The notes under the pieces: model-generated
Databases searched by the model: none
The model's input: the letters and a program-made list of their open reading frames with translations, nothing else
What the model was told of the DNA's origin: nothing
Assembly (NCBI GenBank): GCA_009917695.1
Contig: JAACJG010000008.1
Coordinates: 124,001 to 188,000 of the forward strand
DNA length: 64,000 nucleotides
DNA from: Candidatus Rifleibacterium amylolyticum
Lineage (GTDB): Bacteria; Muiribacteriota; Ozemobacteria; Ozemobacterales; Ozemobacteraceae
Direction: 5' to 3'
Position numbers and translations under genes: made by a program
In this document: piece by piece, positions 9,502 through 17,580 of the stretch
Numbering within the stretch: the first letter of the stretch is position 1
Layout of the letters: each line of letters begins with the position of its first letter

Positions 9502-10541
9502 TTGCCTGCTGCCTCCACCACCAGCTCGTCTGCCAGACCAAGGTCGGTCTCTTTAACTGTTTTGACGATCTCTTCAAGCAGAGTTGCTGTGGTAAGCCCC
9601 TCGAATCTTGCCTTGTAGTTGAGAAGAACGCGATGATTGAGCGCCGGCACCAGCACTTCACGAACATCTTCGAAGCCGACCGAAGGCCGGCCAGCCAGTA
9701 ATGCAACGCCACGCGCCGTTTCGGCAACCGCGATAGCAGCACGCGGAGAAGCGCCATATTGCACGAATTCCTGCACCTGACGACTGGAAGCCTTAGAGCC
9801 CGGACTGGTTGCGTTTACCAGGCGCGCAATATATTCGGCAACCGGGCCGGGAAGGTATATTCTATTCATTACATCGAACAGGCTTTCGAGCTCTTCGGCC
9901 GAGACATTGAACGAAGCTGTTGGCGGCTCACCATGCCGGCGCGAAAAGATGATCTCACGTAAAGTTTCAACGTCGGCAGACTTGACTTCGAGTTTGAAGA
10001 CAAAACGGTCGAGCTGGGCTTCTGGCAAAGGATAAGTGCCTTCGAGTTCGATGGGGTTCTGCGAGGCCAGCACGAAAAACGGCAACGGCAGCTTGCGAGT
10101 TGTGCCGAGCAGCGTCACCGATCTTTCCTGCATAGCTTCGAGCAGAGCAGACTGGGTTTTGGGCGAAGCGCGGTTGATTTCGTCAGCCAGCAGAATGTTG
10201 GTAAAAATCGGGCCGGGCTGAAAAACCATTTCGCGCTGGCCGGCCTGATTCTGCTGAAGAATGTGGGCACCGAGAATATCACCAGGCATCAGATCGGGGG
10301 TGAACTGGACCCGGCTGAACTTCAGACTGAGCAGTTCGCCGAGCGTTCGAATCAGAGCAGTCTTGCCAACTCCCGGCAGACCTTCGAGCAGGATGTGGCC
10401 GCGGCTTAATATGCCGATCAGCACCATTCGATGCAGGTCAGAACGACCAATAAGAATACGGTCGAGTTCCTTGAGAATTTTGTGAGCTTTGGCGCTGGCC
10501 GCTGCAAGTTCAGACTGAGATACCAGTGTTTGCTGTTTCAT
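9498..10541 (-). CDS. MoxR-type AAA+ ATPase
   Basis: 347 residues. Walker A GLPGVGKT at 54-61, Walker B ILLADE at about 116-121, the MoxR hallmark ASPKTQSALLEAMQE directly after, and sensor 1 ASQNPIELEGTYPLPEAQLDRF are all present. The C-terminal lid domain is complete. MoxR ATPases act as chaperone-like remodelling machines that work with VWA partners, and the cluster provides three (DUF58, BatA-like, dual-VWA). The start ATG has GGAG 8-10 nt upstream and overlaps the preceding gene by 4 nt. Confidence 0.95.
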   Translation of the reverse strand: MKQQTLVSQSELAAASAKAHKILKELDRILIGRSDLHRMVLIGILSRGHILLEGLPGVGKTALIRTLGELLSLKFSRVQFTPDLMPGDILGAHILQQNQAGQREMVFQPGPIFTNILLADEINRASPKTQSALLEAMQERSVTLLGTTRKLPLPFFVLASQNPIELEGTYPLPEAQLDRFVFKLEVKSADVETLREIIFSRRHGEPPTASFNVSAEELESLFDVMNRIYLPGPVAEYIARLVNATSPGSKASSRQVQEFVQYGASPRAAIAVAETARGVALLAGRPSVGFEDVREVLVPALNHRVLLNYKARFEGLTTATLLEEIVKTVKETDLGLADELVVEAAGK

Positions 10542-12076
10542 TTCTGTCTCCGCTCGGTTGGAACTTTTCTTTCAAAATATCTTTTTACGGCACTACGGTG
10601 CTTAGGCAAGATTACATCAGATTCACCGCCGCTTTTGTCTGATTTCTGCCAGTCGACCGGCCCTGAAGAGCCCTGCCCTTCTGCCGTGTCGATCTGCGGC
10701 GCCGAAATTGCCATGCCGATTGCCACCGAATCTTCGAGATCGGTTGAGGCAGGAGTCGGCAGAGCCTCATCCTTGAATTTAAGACTGTGTTCTGAGCTCT
10801 GACGGTTGAAATTCAGGGGGGCAGTGCCACCGTCGCGACCAGCCTGGCCGCTGGGGCTGCCAGATTGAGGGTCTACAACCATTATCCCTGGCTGACCATC
10901 CTGCGAACCGGAACCTGAACCGCCCTCTCCCTGCTGGTCACCAGACTCTCCGCTTGCGTCACCGCCTTCGTCAGCCGGTGCAATCACCAGATCCGCACCG
11001 GAACCGGGAGCAAGGTCGGCCTCGGTAGCCGGTCGCAGGCGTCCTTCCTGCTTGAGCTTCTCGTAGGTTTTGCGATCGAGCAGGCGGGCCTTAACCAGCT
11101 TTTCAGCGGCAGCGCGCATTTCTTCAGCACGCTGCTGCATGTATTCCTGCAATTGCTGTGCTGCTTCAGCGGCAGCTTCTGTTGATCCTTCGCCGCCTTC
11201 ACCGGCCTGCTGCATTTTATTTTCGAGCGAATCTCCACCTGGCTGCTTCATGCTGGCAGCGTCCAGGCCGCATTCTTCGAGTTTATCACGCAGAGCGTCA
11301 AGAGCCTGCTTCATCTTTTCCTGGCTGTCAGCGTTTTTCAGCTGATCTGCCAGGCTTTGCAAAGTCTGCAGGTTTTCCTGTTCTGACAGCATTTTTTCGG
11401 CGCCAGCAGCACTGTCTTTGCGCATTTTTTCCTGAAGCTGATCGAAAGCTTCGAAAGTCTTTGATGGGTCATTGCGGTCAGAAGCACTGATAATCTGGTC
11501 TATGGTCTCTTTAAGTTCATCTGCTTTCTTCTCATCGATCAGACCGGCTTCTTCAAGAGCTTCAACCTGAGCCATGGCGTTCTGCTGCATTTCCTGGAGA
11601 TCGAGTCGCGGATCGCGGTCTCCGGTTGCCTGACGAACCGGAATAACGACACTGAGCGCCAGGAAGAGCAGTGAAACCAGCAAAGCCGGCAGTCGCCGGT
11701 TCAGCTTGAGCTGCAGTCGAGGAGACTTCAGTGAACCCTGCCGATTTTTCCAGGAATGGTCGCCAGTTTCGAATTCGGCCAGCAACATACCACCACTCGC
11801 GTTATGGCTGTCGATCAGTGCCATGGCACGCTCGTCAGCCAGCTGACTGCGAAAGGCTACGGCGAGAGCAACCAGCAGGCAGACCGGAATTCCTGCCAGG
11901 CTGAAGCCGACGAAATCGATACTGGCAAGGCGAAGCTGGCGCAGGAGCAGAAAGAGAAAACCAGCGATGAAATTGTAGAAAGTCATGAAACGCAAAGCCA
12001 GCAGCAAAGAATAAGACAAAAGATAACGCATTCTCAGAGTTTTAAGTGCCGTTAAACTGTCTTCTGAAGCCTTCAT
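10538..12076 (-). CDS. Membrane protein with acidic coiled coil, first gene of MoxR operon
   Basis: 512 residues. Two N-terminal helices (about 17-47 and 54-76) and a third at about 130-147 precede a long Gln/Glu-rich coiled coil (about 155-330), a low-complexity Gly/Ser/Asp linker, and a conserved-looking end HRSAVKRYFERK. This architecture matches the large coiled-coil proteins (DUF4175-like) often found beside moxR and DUF58 genes, whose C-terminal R-x-Y-F motif is common. The match is by layout and motif, not a proven family assignment. It is the first gene of the operon. No good Shine-Dalgarno precedes ATG 12076; the nearest AGGAT is about 14 nt away. Confidence 0.8.
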   Translation of the reverse strand: MKASEDSLTALKTLRMRYLLSYSLLLALRFMTFYNFIAGFLFLLLRQLRLASIDFVGFSLAGIPVCLLVALAVAFRSQLADERAMALIDSHNASGGMLLAEFETGDHSWKNRQGSLKSPRLQLKLNRRLPALLVSLLFLALSVVIPVRQATGDRDPRLDLQEMQQNAMAQVEALEEAGLIDEKKADELKETIDQIISASDRNDPSKTFEAFDQLQEKMRKDSAAGAEKMLSEQENLQTLQSLADQLKNADSQEKMKQALDALRDKLEECGLDAASMKQPGGDSLENKMQQAGEGGEGSTEAAAEAAQQLQEYMQQRAEEMRAAAEKLVKARLLDRKTYEKLKQEGRLRPATEADLAPGSGADLVIAPADEGGDASGESGDQQGEGGSGSGSQDGQPGIMVVDPQSGSPSGQAGRDGGTAPLNFNRQSSEHSLKFKDEALPTPASTDLEDSVAIGMAISAPQIDTAEGQGSSGPVDWQKSDKSGGESDVILPKHRSAVKRYFERKVPTERRQK

Positions 12077-12202
12077 GATGTTGCAAGATCCTGTTTAATA
12101 TGCTGCATGTCTGCGTTAATACCTGCAAAATTCGTCAGAGCTGACTCCCAAACCCTTATACAGTTTACCGCAACGCCAGCAGAGGCGCCATATTTGTTTT
12201 AG

Positions 12203-12231
12203 TTCTTTTTTGCCGAGAGTTCTGCTAAATT
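12203..12231 (+). promoter_or_regulatory. Candidate sigma70-type promoter giving a leaderless transcript
   Basis: An extended -10, TGC plus TAAATT (12226-12231), has a poor -35 TTCTTT (12203-12208) 17 nt upstream. The expected start of transcription falls on or next to ATG 12238, and there is no Shine-Dalgarno. Judged by eye only. Confidence 0.35.
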
Positions 12232-12237
12232 AGAGTT

Positions 12238-12666
12238 ATGGAAATAAAACAGGTGACAATTGAGCTCAACGAAGAAACCATTCGCAGACTCGAAGAAAAG
12301 GCTTTGCAGTCAGGCAGAAAGCCGGAAACTCTGGCGGCCGATCTGGTGGAAACGGGGTTGAAAAAAGACGTTCCCCCATCTTCACCAGGCTTGCCCGGTG
12401 TTGCCATGCTAAAAGACTCATTCGAACCGGTTCTACAGGTCACAGATAAAACGGGCGGTGATGTTGGCCTGATCAAGGCCTCGACCACACCTTTATCTGG
12501 CCCGGCAAAGACTGAACTGCCGCCGGAAAGACTGCAGCGCAAGGCTGAAATTGAGGCAAAAATGCACGAACTTTCGCTGGTTATCGAAACTGCTGAAGAG
12601 GCTGACAAAGAAAAATATGCCATGCAGTATGCGATTCTGGCGGCTGAACTCGATGCGTTGATCTGA
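12238..12666 (+). CDS. Small protein with ribbon-helix-helix-like N-terminus
   Basis: 142 residues. Residues 4-40 (VTIELNEETIRRLEEKAL onward) have the beta-strand plus two-helix pattern of CopG/Arc ribbon-helix-helix DNA-binding proteins. A proline-rich linker and a C-terminal charged helix (about 95-140) follow. No partner toxin is adjacent, so a toxin-antitoxin role is not supported. The gene stands alone on the plus strand and its TGA abuts the end of the convergent YvyF-like gene with no gap. There is no Shine-Dalgarno; a -10-like element lies just upstream. It could be a transcription factor or a short coiled-coil protein that resembles one. Confidence 0.7.
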   Translation: MEIKQVTIELNEETIRRLEEKALQSGRKPETLAADLVETGLKKDVPPSSPGLPGVAMLKDSFEPVLQVTDKTGGDVGLIKASTTPLSGPAKTELPPERLQRKAEIEAKMHELSLVIETAEEADKEKYAMQYAILAAELDALI

Positions 12667-13176
12667 TCAGCGTATCACTCCGGTGCGACGCCTTGATTTC
12701 CGACCTTTTGAATGCTGTGATAAAGCTTCCATGAGCGCTTCTTTGCGACTGACTGCATCATTATCGCGAACTGGATCAAAAGGGGTCGCATAGCGGCCGC
12801 TGGTTTGCACCTGCCGCCATGGGTGTTCTTCGTGTTCGAGCTTACTGCGCAGATCGATAATGTGTCTGGCAAGTTCATCGTTGCAGCGAGAACAGATGCT
12901 GCCATTATCTATCGGAGTCGAACAGAACCGGCATGGATAAGAAACCGACAGATCGAGTCGTCGAAACGTGCCTTCTTCGGCAAAGTCGAGCAGAACTCTC
13001 TCGGACACGCCACAGATTCGGCCAACTTCTTTGAGCTGCAGCCCGGGCCTTGCCTTAACCAGACCAATCGCATCATTGAGCTGTTGCTGTCGGGCAGCGC
13101 GACAGACCGGGCAAACGCGACCCGCGAACTTAACATAGAGCTTTCCGCAATCAGGACATGACTTTACTTCAGGCAT
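12667..13176 (-). CDS. YvyF-like zinc-ribbon protein (copy 1)
   Basis: 169 residues. An N-terminal CPDCGKLY...CPVC pair, a middle winged-helix-like segment (residues 30-70, LKEVGRICGVSERVLLDFAEEG) and a second CRFC...CSRC pair around residues 82-98 give the domain order of the flagellar-operon protein family TIGR03826 (YvyF). A basic C-terminal tail follows (KGRKSRRR). The start ATG 13176 has GAGGAG 6 nt upstream and a strong promoter behind it. In Firmicutes this family sits beside flgM/flgN, but no flagellar gene is present here. A second member lies at 45391-45759. DNA or RNA binding is plausible; function is unknown. Confidence 0.75.
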   Translation of the reverse strand: MPEVKSCPDCGKLYVKFAGRVCPVCRAARQQQLNDAIGLVKARPGLQLKEVGRICGVSERVLLDFAEEGTFRRLDLSVSYPCRFCSTPIDNGSICSRCNDELARHIIDLRSKLEHEEHPWRQVQTSGRYATPFDPVRDNDAVSRKEALMEALSQHSKGRKSRRRTGVIR

Positions 13177-13220
13177 GCGCCACTCCTCAACAACCCGTCT
13201 GTGTACACCGTTATTTTTAA

Positions 13221-13249
13221 ATTATACCCAAAAAAAGCCGCAATGCCAA
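13221..13249 (-). promoter_or_regulatory. Strong sigma70-type promoter of YvyF-like copy 1
   Basis: On the minus strand, TTGGCA (13244-13249) and a consensus TATAAT (13221-13226) are separated by exactly 17 nt. Transcription would start near 13214 and give a leader of about 38 nt carrying the GAGGAG site before ATG 13176. This is the best -35/-10 pair seen in the window. Confidence 0.7.
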
Positions 13250-13279
13250 ATTTTCTGCACATATTAACAATTTGAGGGC

Positions 13280-13308
13280 TTGTTAAAATCGGCGGGCAGT
13301 GACATAAT
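13280..13308 (+). promoter_or_regulatory. Sigma70-type promoter of the 169-aa gene
   Basis: TTGTTA (13280-13285) and CATAAT (13303-13308) are separated by 17 nt on the plus strand. The expected start is near 13315, about 25 nt before the start codon at 13340. It is divergent from the promoter at 13221-13249, with only about 30 nt between the two -35 elements. Confidence 0.55.
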
Positions 13309-13339
13309 TGGCAACAGAAAGCCATGCAAGGAGAAAATG

Positions 13340-13849
13340 ATGCCCAGACGTAACAGATACAAACAGCTGTGCGAGGCTTATGACCGCGGAGTGTCAGAGT
13401 GCGATCAGTATCGCCGCGAATGTTATGAGTTCGTTCATGAGCTGCGCAATTCAATAATCGAAAGTCTTAACTGCGTCGAAACCAAGGTATTCATGTTCCC
13501 GCCCAGCAGCGGATTCGTCTACAAAAGTCAGATGATTCAGGGCGATGCGCTCGACACCGAGTTTGGCGAAAACGGCACTGCTGCCATAGGTTTTGCCATT
13601 AATGTCAACGGCGAAGATCTCGAAGAAAAGTTTTTCACTTTTATGGTGGTATTCAAGAAGACCGGCTCAAAAATCCGCTTCAGCATGGATGATGAAAAAG
13701 AATTCGTCAACAGCAATGAAGGAGTCAACGACTTCTGCGACTACCTGTTCGAAGTGGCCAGGCGCAATCTGCTCGGGCGACTTTCCAACTTTTTACAGTC
13801 TCCCGGAGAAGAAAGCAAACCAATCGGCTTCAAGGTGCAAAGCAAGTAA
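13340..13849 (+). CDS. Hypothetical cytoplasmic protein
   Basis: 169 residues, no signal peptide or membrane segment. The N-terminus is charged and helical (RRNRYKQLCEAYDRGVSECD), followed by an alpha/beta mix. I do not recognise a family. Two ATGs occur at 13337 and 13340; AAGGAG at 13328-13333 is 3 nt from the first and 6 nt from the second, so the second is taken. A promoter lies at 13280-13308. The TAA abuts the stop of the convergent lipoprotein gene with no intervening base. Confidence 0.75.
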   Translation: MPRRNRYKQLCEAYDRGVSECDQYRRECYEFVHELRNSIIESLNCVETKVFMFPPSSGFVYKSQMIQGDALDTEFGENGTAAIGFAINVNGEDLEEKFFTFMVVFKKTGSKIRFSMDDEKEFVNSNEGVNDFCDYLFEVARRNLLGRLSNFLQSPGEESKPIGFKVQSK

Positions 13850-14476
13850 TCAGTGAAACACCTTGAACGGCCCGTTCGCATTAGCCGGGGGCGGAGTAAG
13901 TGACCGGTTAAAAGTCGCCCGTGGCCGATTGTCCTTGCGTCTGTTCGGCTTTTCGTAGCGAACCGGCTCACGCGAAACCACAACTTCTTTTTTCTTGCGC
14001 TCTACTGTAAGAGTGTCAGGCGGTCGCCCATTTTCTTCAAGATCGAGTATGGTCTCGATGCTGCGCGGCGGATTGCCGGTGTCAAGCCAGTCCCAACCCT
14101 GCTGCGCAAGCCAGGCTAGTCTGGTGTTGTCCTGATAATAGCCTTCATCTATTTTGTCGCCCCAGTAATAACCAAGCGCCATGCGAACATCGCCGGTCAC
14201 CTCGGCAATCACGCCCAGGCGGTAAAAAGCCCAGGTCACCTTCTCCATATCAACTTCGGTGAGCTTGCTCTCCTGGTTGAAGATCATCGAATAAAGCTCA
14301 TGCGCTTTCTTGAAATTTTTCTTCGACAGCGCATATTCTGCCTGGCTCTTGTATTTGGCATAACTGTAACCGCCACAACACCCGGAAACAGACAATATCA
14401 CCAGAGCCAGCATCAGAAATGCCGGCAAAAACATCAATCTGCGCCTGTTTACGGCTCTTTTATCAGGGTGTTGCAT
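13850..14476 (-). CDS. Lipoprotein with TPR-like helical region
   Basis: 208 residues. A hydrophobic signal (FLPAFLMLALVILSV) ends in the lipobox V-S-G-C at about residues 30-33, so export and lipidation are predicted. The mature part begins with helical repeats resembling one or two TPRs (YALSKKNFKKAHELYSMIF) and ends in a proline/arginine-rich tail. The gene overlaps the preceding pseudopilin gene by 14 nt and is the last gene of the second pseudopilin triad. It could be an envelope partner of that tip complex. No named family was recognised. Confidence 0.8.
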   Translation of the reverse strand: MQHPDKRAVNRRRLMFLPAFLMLALVILSVSGCCGGYSYAKYKSQAEYALSKKNFKKAHELYSMIFNQESKLTEVDMEKVTWAFYRLGVIAEVTGDVRMALGYYWGDKIDEGYYQDNTRLAWLAQQGWDWLDTGNPPRSIETILDLEENGRPPDTLTVERKKKEVVVSREPVRYEKPNRRKDNRPRATFNRSLTPPPANANGPFKVFH

Positions 14477-15002
14477 TTATTGCACTCAATGGCTTCCAGA
14501 AACGATCCGGCCCGACCAGGGCAGGAGGATAAATACGTGCCGACCACTCAAAATCGACGGCCTGAGCGGCAGGATCTTTGAAAAGCATGTTCACCAGCAT
14601 GCTGCCAGCATCATATTCGAGAGAAAAATCGGCAAGATACTCGGCGGCAAATCTTTGTTTGCGGCCACCCGACTCAGTCCTGACAAATACCTTGCCGGTT
14701 GCCAGGTCTTCGACAGCGTAATCGACCACCTTGCCACCATGCGTCTGCACCTTGAATTCAGTAGTGCCTTTCCAGATCTTTCCACTCTCAGGCACCAGCA
14801 CGATGCGCTCGCTATCTGATCTCGCAATGTCGTTGCGCATCGTTGAAACGATCCAGGCGGCCTGATTCGCGGCAACGGCGTTAAAACTGCCACGATGAAC
14901 GTTCGAAGCGCCGCGTGTCATCGCGATGATTACGCCACCAGCGATAACCACCACTATACCAACGGCAAACACCAGTTCGGTAAAAGTAAAAGCTCTTTTC
15001 AC
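14463..15002 (-). CDS. Pseudopilin, GspJ-like (second triad)
   Basis: 179 residues. The prepilin leader MKRA is followed by FTFTEL, with Glu at mature position 5 and an unbroken hydrophobic helix. Ala stands at -1 instead of the usual Gly, which prepilin peptidases can tolerate. The globular part is about 140 residues and beta-rich. The start is GTG at 15002 with GGAA 6-8 nt upstream, two bases after the stop of the preceding pseudopilin. Within the triad it is the second Glu5-containing subunit, and its position after a GspI-like gene suggests the J role. That assignment is inference. Confidence 0.8.
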   Translation of the reverse strand: MKRAFTFTELVFAVGIVVVIAGGVIIAMTRGASNVHRGSFNAVAANQAAWIVSTMRNDIARSDSERIVLVPESGKIWKGTTEFKVQTHGGKVVDYAVEDLATGKVFVRTESGGRKQRFAAEYLADFSLEYDAGSMLVNMLFKDPAAQAVDFEWSARIYPPALVGPDRFWKPLSAINATP

Positions 15003-15004
15003 AA

Positions 15005-15451
15005 TCAGTTCCCGCTTACGAAAGTCGAAAGTTCATAATTTTTGATCTCTTCGCCAACCTGTTCCTTGCTTTTATAGTTGAGCTCAAGCGACATGATCTT
15101 GCCGGTTTCAGCACGTGGAGCCGGTGGATACCGCTTGACACTGATTTTACCATCCAGATCGAGATATTCGGGGAAACTCCCGACCTGCACCTCGACCTTT
15201 ATCGCATTGCCAATGCTTATCAGCTTTCCACTCTCGGCTTTGACCGGATAGCTGCCATCAGCAGGAAACCAGCCTTTATTTTCGATCTGTTCGAGAATCT
15301 CGACCGCCAGCTGACTGACCCTGATTTCATCTGCCGACAAAGTGACCTGTTTATGAGACGTGCCCATCAGTCCCCATAGCGGCACCATTGCCGCCACCAT
15401 TATGCCGCTGGCAATAAGTATTTCGAGCAGACTCAGGCCGCGCCTTCTCAT
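15005..15451 (-). CDS. Pseudopilin, GspI-like (second triad)
   Basis: 148 residues. Short leader MRRRG then LSLLEILIAS, a canonical cleavage site (Gly -1, Glu +5) and N-terminal helix. The globular domain is compact (about 110 residues) as in GspI/PilV-type minor pilins. ATG 15451 overlaps the end of the large GspK-like gene by 4 nt. Needs prepilin peptidase and assembly ATPase encoded elsewhere; none is in the window. Confidence 0.85.
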   Translation of the reverse strand: MRRRGLSLLEILIASGIMVAAMVPLWGLMGTSHKQVTLSADEIRVSQLAVEILEQIENKGWFPADGSYPVKAESGKLISIGNAIKVEVQVGSFPEYLDLDGKISVKRYPPAPRAETGKIMSLELNYKSKEQVGEEIKNYELSTFVSGN

Positions 15452-17580
15452 ATATCGCCTCCGGCCGGCCCGATTACGACGCCGACATATTTACTGGTAA
15501 ACGCCGGGTTGACCGGGTCGAGATTGATATTGTAGGTAAGACTGCCGCCACCGGCGATGTTGGCCGGATTAAGCGTGTTGGCAGCTATGCCCCCAACCAG
15601 ATTTATCGGAGAGTTGGGATTGGAATATCTGATTTCACCAGCAGTTTTGTCGAGGGCCATCAGATAAGCCAGAGTGCTGTTTGTCCCGTTGTTCTTGATA
15701 GTGATTGCGCCCTTCTCGGCAGTGATCATCAGGGGTGGTTCAAAGGCAGAATCAGCCTGCTCGAAGGTTCCGACCGTGATCGGGCCGTCAACGATCAGAT
15801 TGCCGCCGGTGTGCCGCCCAAGACCATCCGCCAGCGTCATACCGGCATTGTTGCCGGTCACGACCTTGAGCACGGCATTACCAAGATTCAGACGAAGTGA
15901 ATTGTCATGACAGAAGTGCTCTTTGAGCAGTGCAAATGCGTCTTCACCAGCGCCGACCTTAACTTCGTAACAGATGCGGCGGGCCATGCCCAGCGTTGTA
16001 TCATCGCTATCAGCGATTTTGTCGATCTCGATATTGCGGGTGTCTATTCCATTGATTTCTTCAAGGAAAAGCCTTTCGCTGGTCAGCGGTGCGGCGTCAC
16101 TCGGCGGGATATCGATTTTCTGGTTGGTTGAAGTATATTGCGCGATCATATCGTAAATCTCGTTATAAGAGCAGTCATCGACCTTGCTCATAATGGTGTA
16201 ATAGCAAAGACTGCCGTCGGTGCTCAACCATGGAATCGAAAGGAAAAGCGGCTCGAGCTCATGCATATCCTGAACCCCAAGCGCAGATGGGCCATTCGGC
16301 ATATGAACAAGTTTGTTTTCGACAAACAGAGTCGACATGCCGGCAATATTCGAAGCCTGGCTGGTAGCCGCTCTATACTCATTAGAACCCATCGAAATCA
16401 TGGCACCGACAGGAACTTTTGTCGAGGCGTCGGCAAGATAACAGATTTCGAGGAAACGGTCTTTGACATCACCGGTCACACGGGTGTGACTGATCATTGA
16501 AGCCCCGTTATCAGTGGCGCTGGCACCAAAAAGATGCAGGCATGTGCTGGCCCATCGGCTTTTGGCGGTTGCTGGCGGGTATCTGGTAAAATCGCGTTTC
16601 AGAACCTTTTCCCATAACTGGCCGTGTGTGCCACTGTAAACGGTGTCGGCAAAACCCCAGCGCGCTACGCTGAAGCACACCTGATGAGTGCCAACCGGCC
16701 AGGGGCCAAAATTAAAGATCAGCGTAATCGGCTTGTCGGCAGAGGGAAAATACGAATGAAAATTCTGGCCGTAAGCACCAGTTCCAGCTGCGCGATTCAA
16801 CAACAGCGGACCCCCGCCGAGATAAACCCAGCCCCGTTTTTTCCAGACATCTTCGGGTGTGCTTGAGGTGGTTGGCTCACCATTGATCAATACCAGAGGA
16901 CGCGGCGAATTTGCGATAACTTCGCCAGTATCTGGTGTGGCGATGGTAACTGTGTTGAATTTGGTTTCGTCGCCGCCAGAAGCATCACGCAGATAAAGAT
17001 TGAACTTGGTTATCGGCAGCGGAAACGGCATGACAACCCGGAATGGGCGGGTCTCTTCCCAGGTTTCGACGGCCTTGTCAACCTGAACTGATACAGAGAT
17101 CGTGATTTTGCCCGATTTTTCGAAGCTCAGGTAAAAGCCTTTGCCATCGTCGAGCGATTTGACATCGCTGACCTCAAAATTTGTCTGAACGCTTACTTCA
17201 TAAGGCTGATTTCCGGTAAGTCCTGCGCGCAGATCGCTGATACCGATCTGCGGAAACCAGTTGGCAATTATATTGTCTCTGATACCTGAAGCGCTGTTTT
17301 CGCGGAAAGCCGCGCGGAGAATCTGTCCGGAAGAGTTGGAGTCAGTTCCCGGATCGACAAGATCGAGTTTCATCCGGCCGATGATATAGCGGCTTATTGA
17401 CTGGGCGCATTTCATCGCGCGTAAATGCTTGAGCAGTTCGCGACTTTCGTTGAATTTGCCGCGGACCAGGTGATTGTAAGACATGATGAGAATGCTCAGA
17501 ATGAATATGCCACCCAGCACAACGAACAACACTATTCCGGCACGGTTGTTGTTGCTGTTCATCTGACCGTTTTTATTCAT
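15448..17580 (-). CDS. Large pseudopilin without Glu5, GspK/PilX-like (second triad)
   Basis: 710 residues from ATG 17580. The leader ends NNNRAG and the mature helix starts IVLFVVLGG. There is no Glu at mature position 5, as in GspK and PilX. The soluble part is far longer than GspK (about 300 residues) and contains beta-rich regions plus a C-terminal segment rich in Ala, Asn and Gly (about residues 590-710). The chosen start has GGAG 9 nt upstream and overlaps the TAXI gene end by 8 nt; a Met 15 codons upstream in the same frame is less likely. It may form the tip of a pseudopilus. Confidence 0.8.
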   Translation of the reverse strand: MNKNGQMNSNNNRAGIVLFVVLGGIFILSILIMSYNHLVRGKFNESRELLKHLRAMKCAQSISRYIIGRMKLDLVDPGTDSNSSGQILRAAFRENSASGIRDNIIANWFPQIGISDLRAGLTGNQPYEVSVQTNFEVSDVKSLDDGKGFYLSFEKSGKITISVSVQVDKAVETWEETRPFRVVMPFPLPITKFNLYLRDASGGDETKFNTVTIATPDTGEVIANSPRPLVLINGEPTTSSTPEDVWKKRGWVYLGGGPLLLNRAAGTGAYGQNFHSYFPSADKPITLIFNFGPWPVGTHQVCFSVARWGFADTVYSGTHGQLWEKVLKRDFTRYPPATAKSRWASTCLHLFGASATDNGASMISHTRVTGDVKDRFLEICYLADASTKVPVGAMISMGSNEYRAATSQASNIAGMSTLFVENKLVHMPNGPSALGVQDMHELEPLFLSIPWLSTDGSLCYYTIMSKVDDCSYNEIYDMIAQYTSTNQKIDIPPSDAAPLTSERLFLEEINGIDTRNIEIDKIADSDDTTLGMARRICYEVKVGAGEDAFALLKEHFCHDNSLRLNLGNAVLKVVTGNNAGMTLADGLGRHTGGNLIVDGPITVGTFEQADSAFEPPLMITAEKGAITIKNNGTNSTLAYLMALDKTAGEIRYSNPNSPINLVGGIAANTLNPANIAGGGSLTYNINLDPVNPAFTSKYVGVVIGPAGGDI

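Noticed and set aside
12238-12666. Antitoxin of a toxin-antitoxin pair
   Set aside because: No toxin-like gene is adjacent on the same strand.
12655-12680. GATC-containing dyad at the convergent junction, considered as a terminator
   Set aside because: The stem is imperfect and there is no T-run on either strand.
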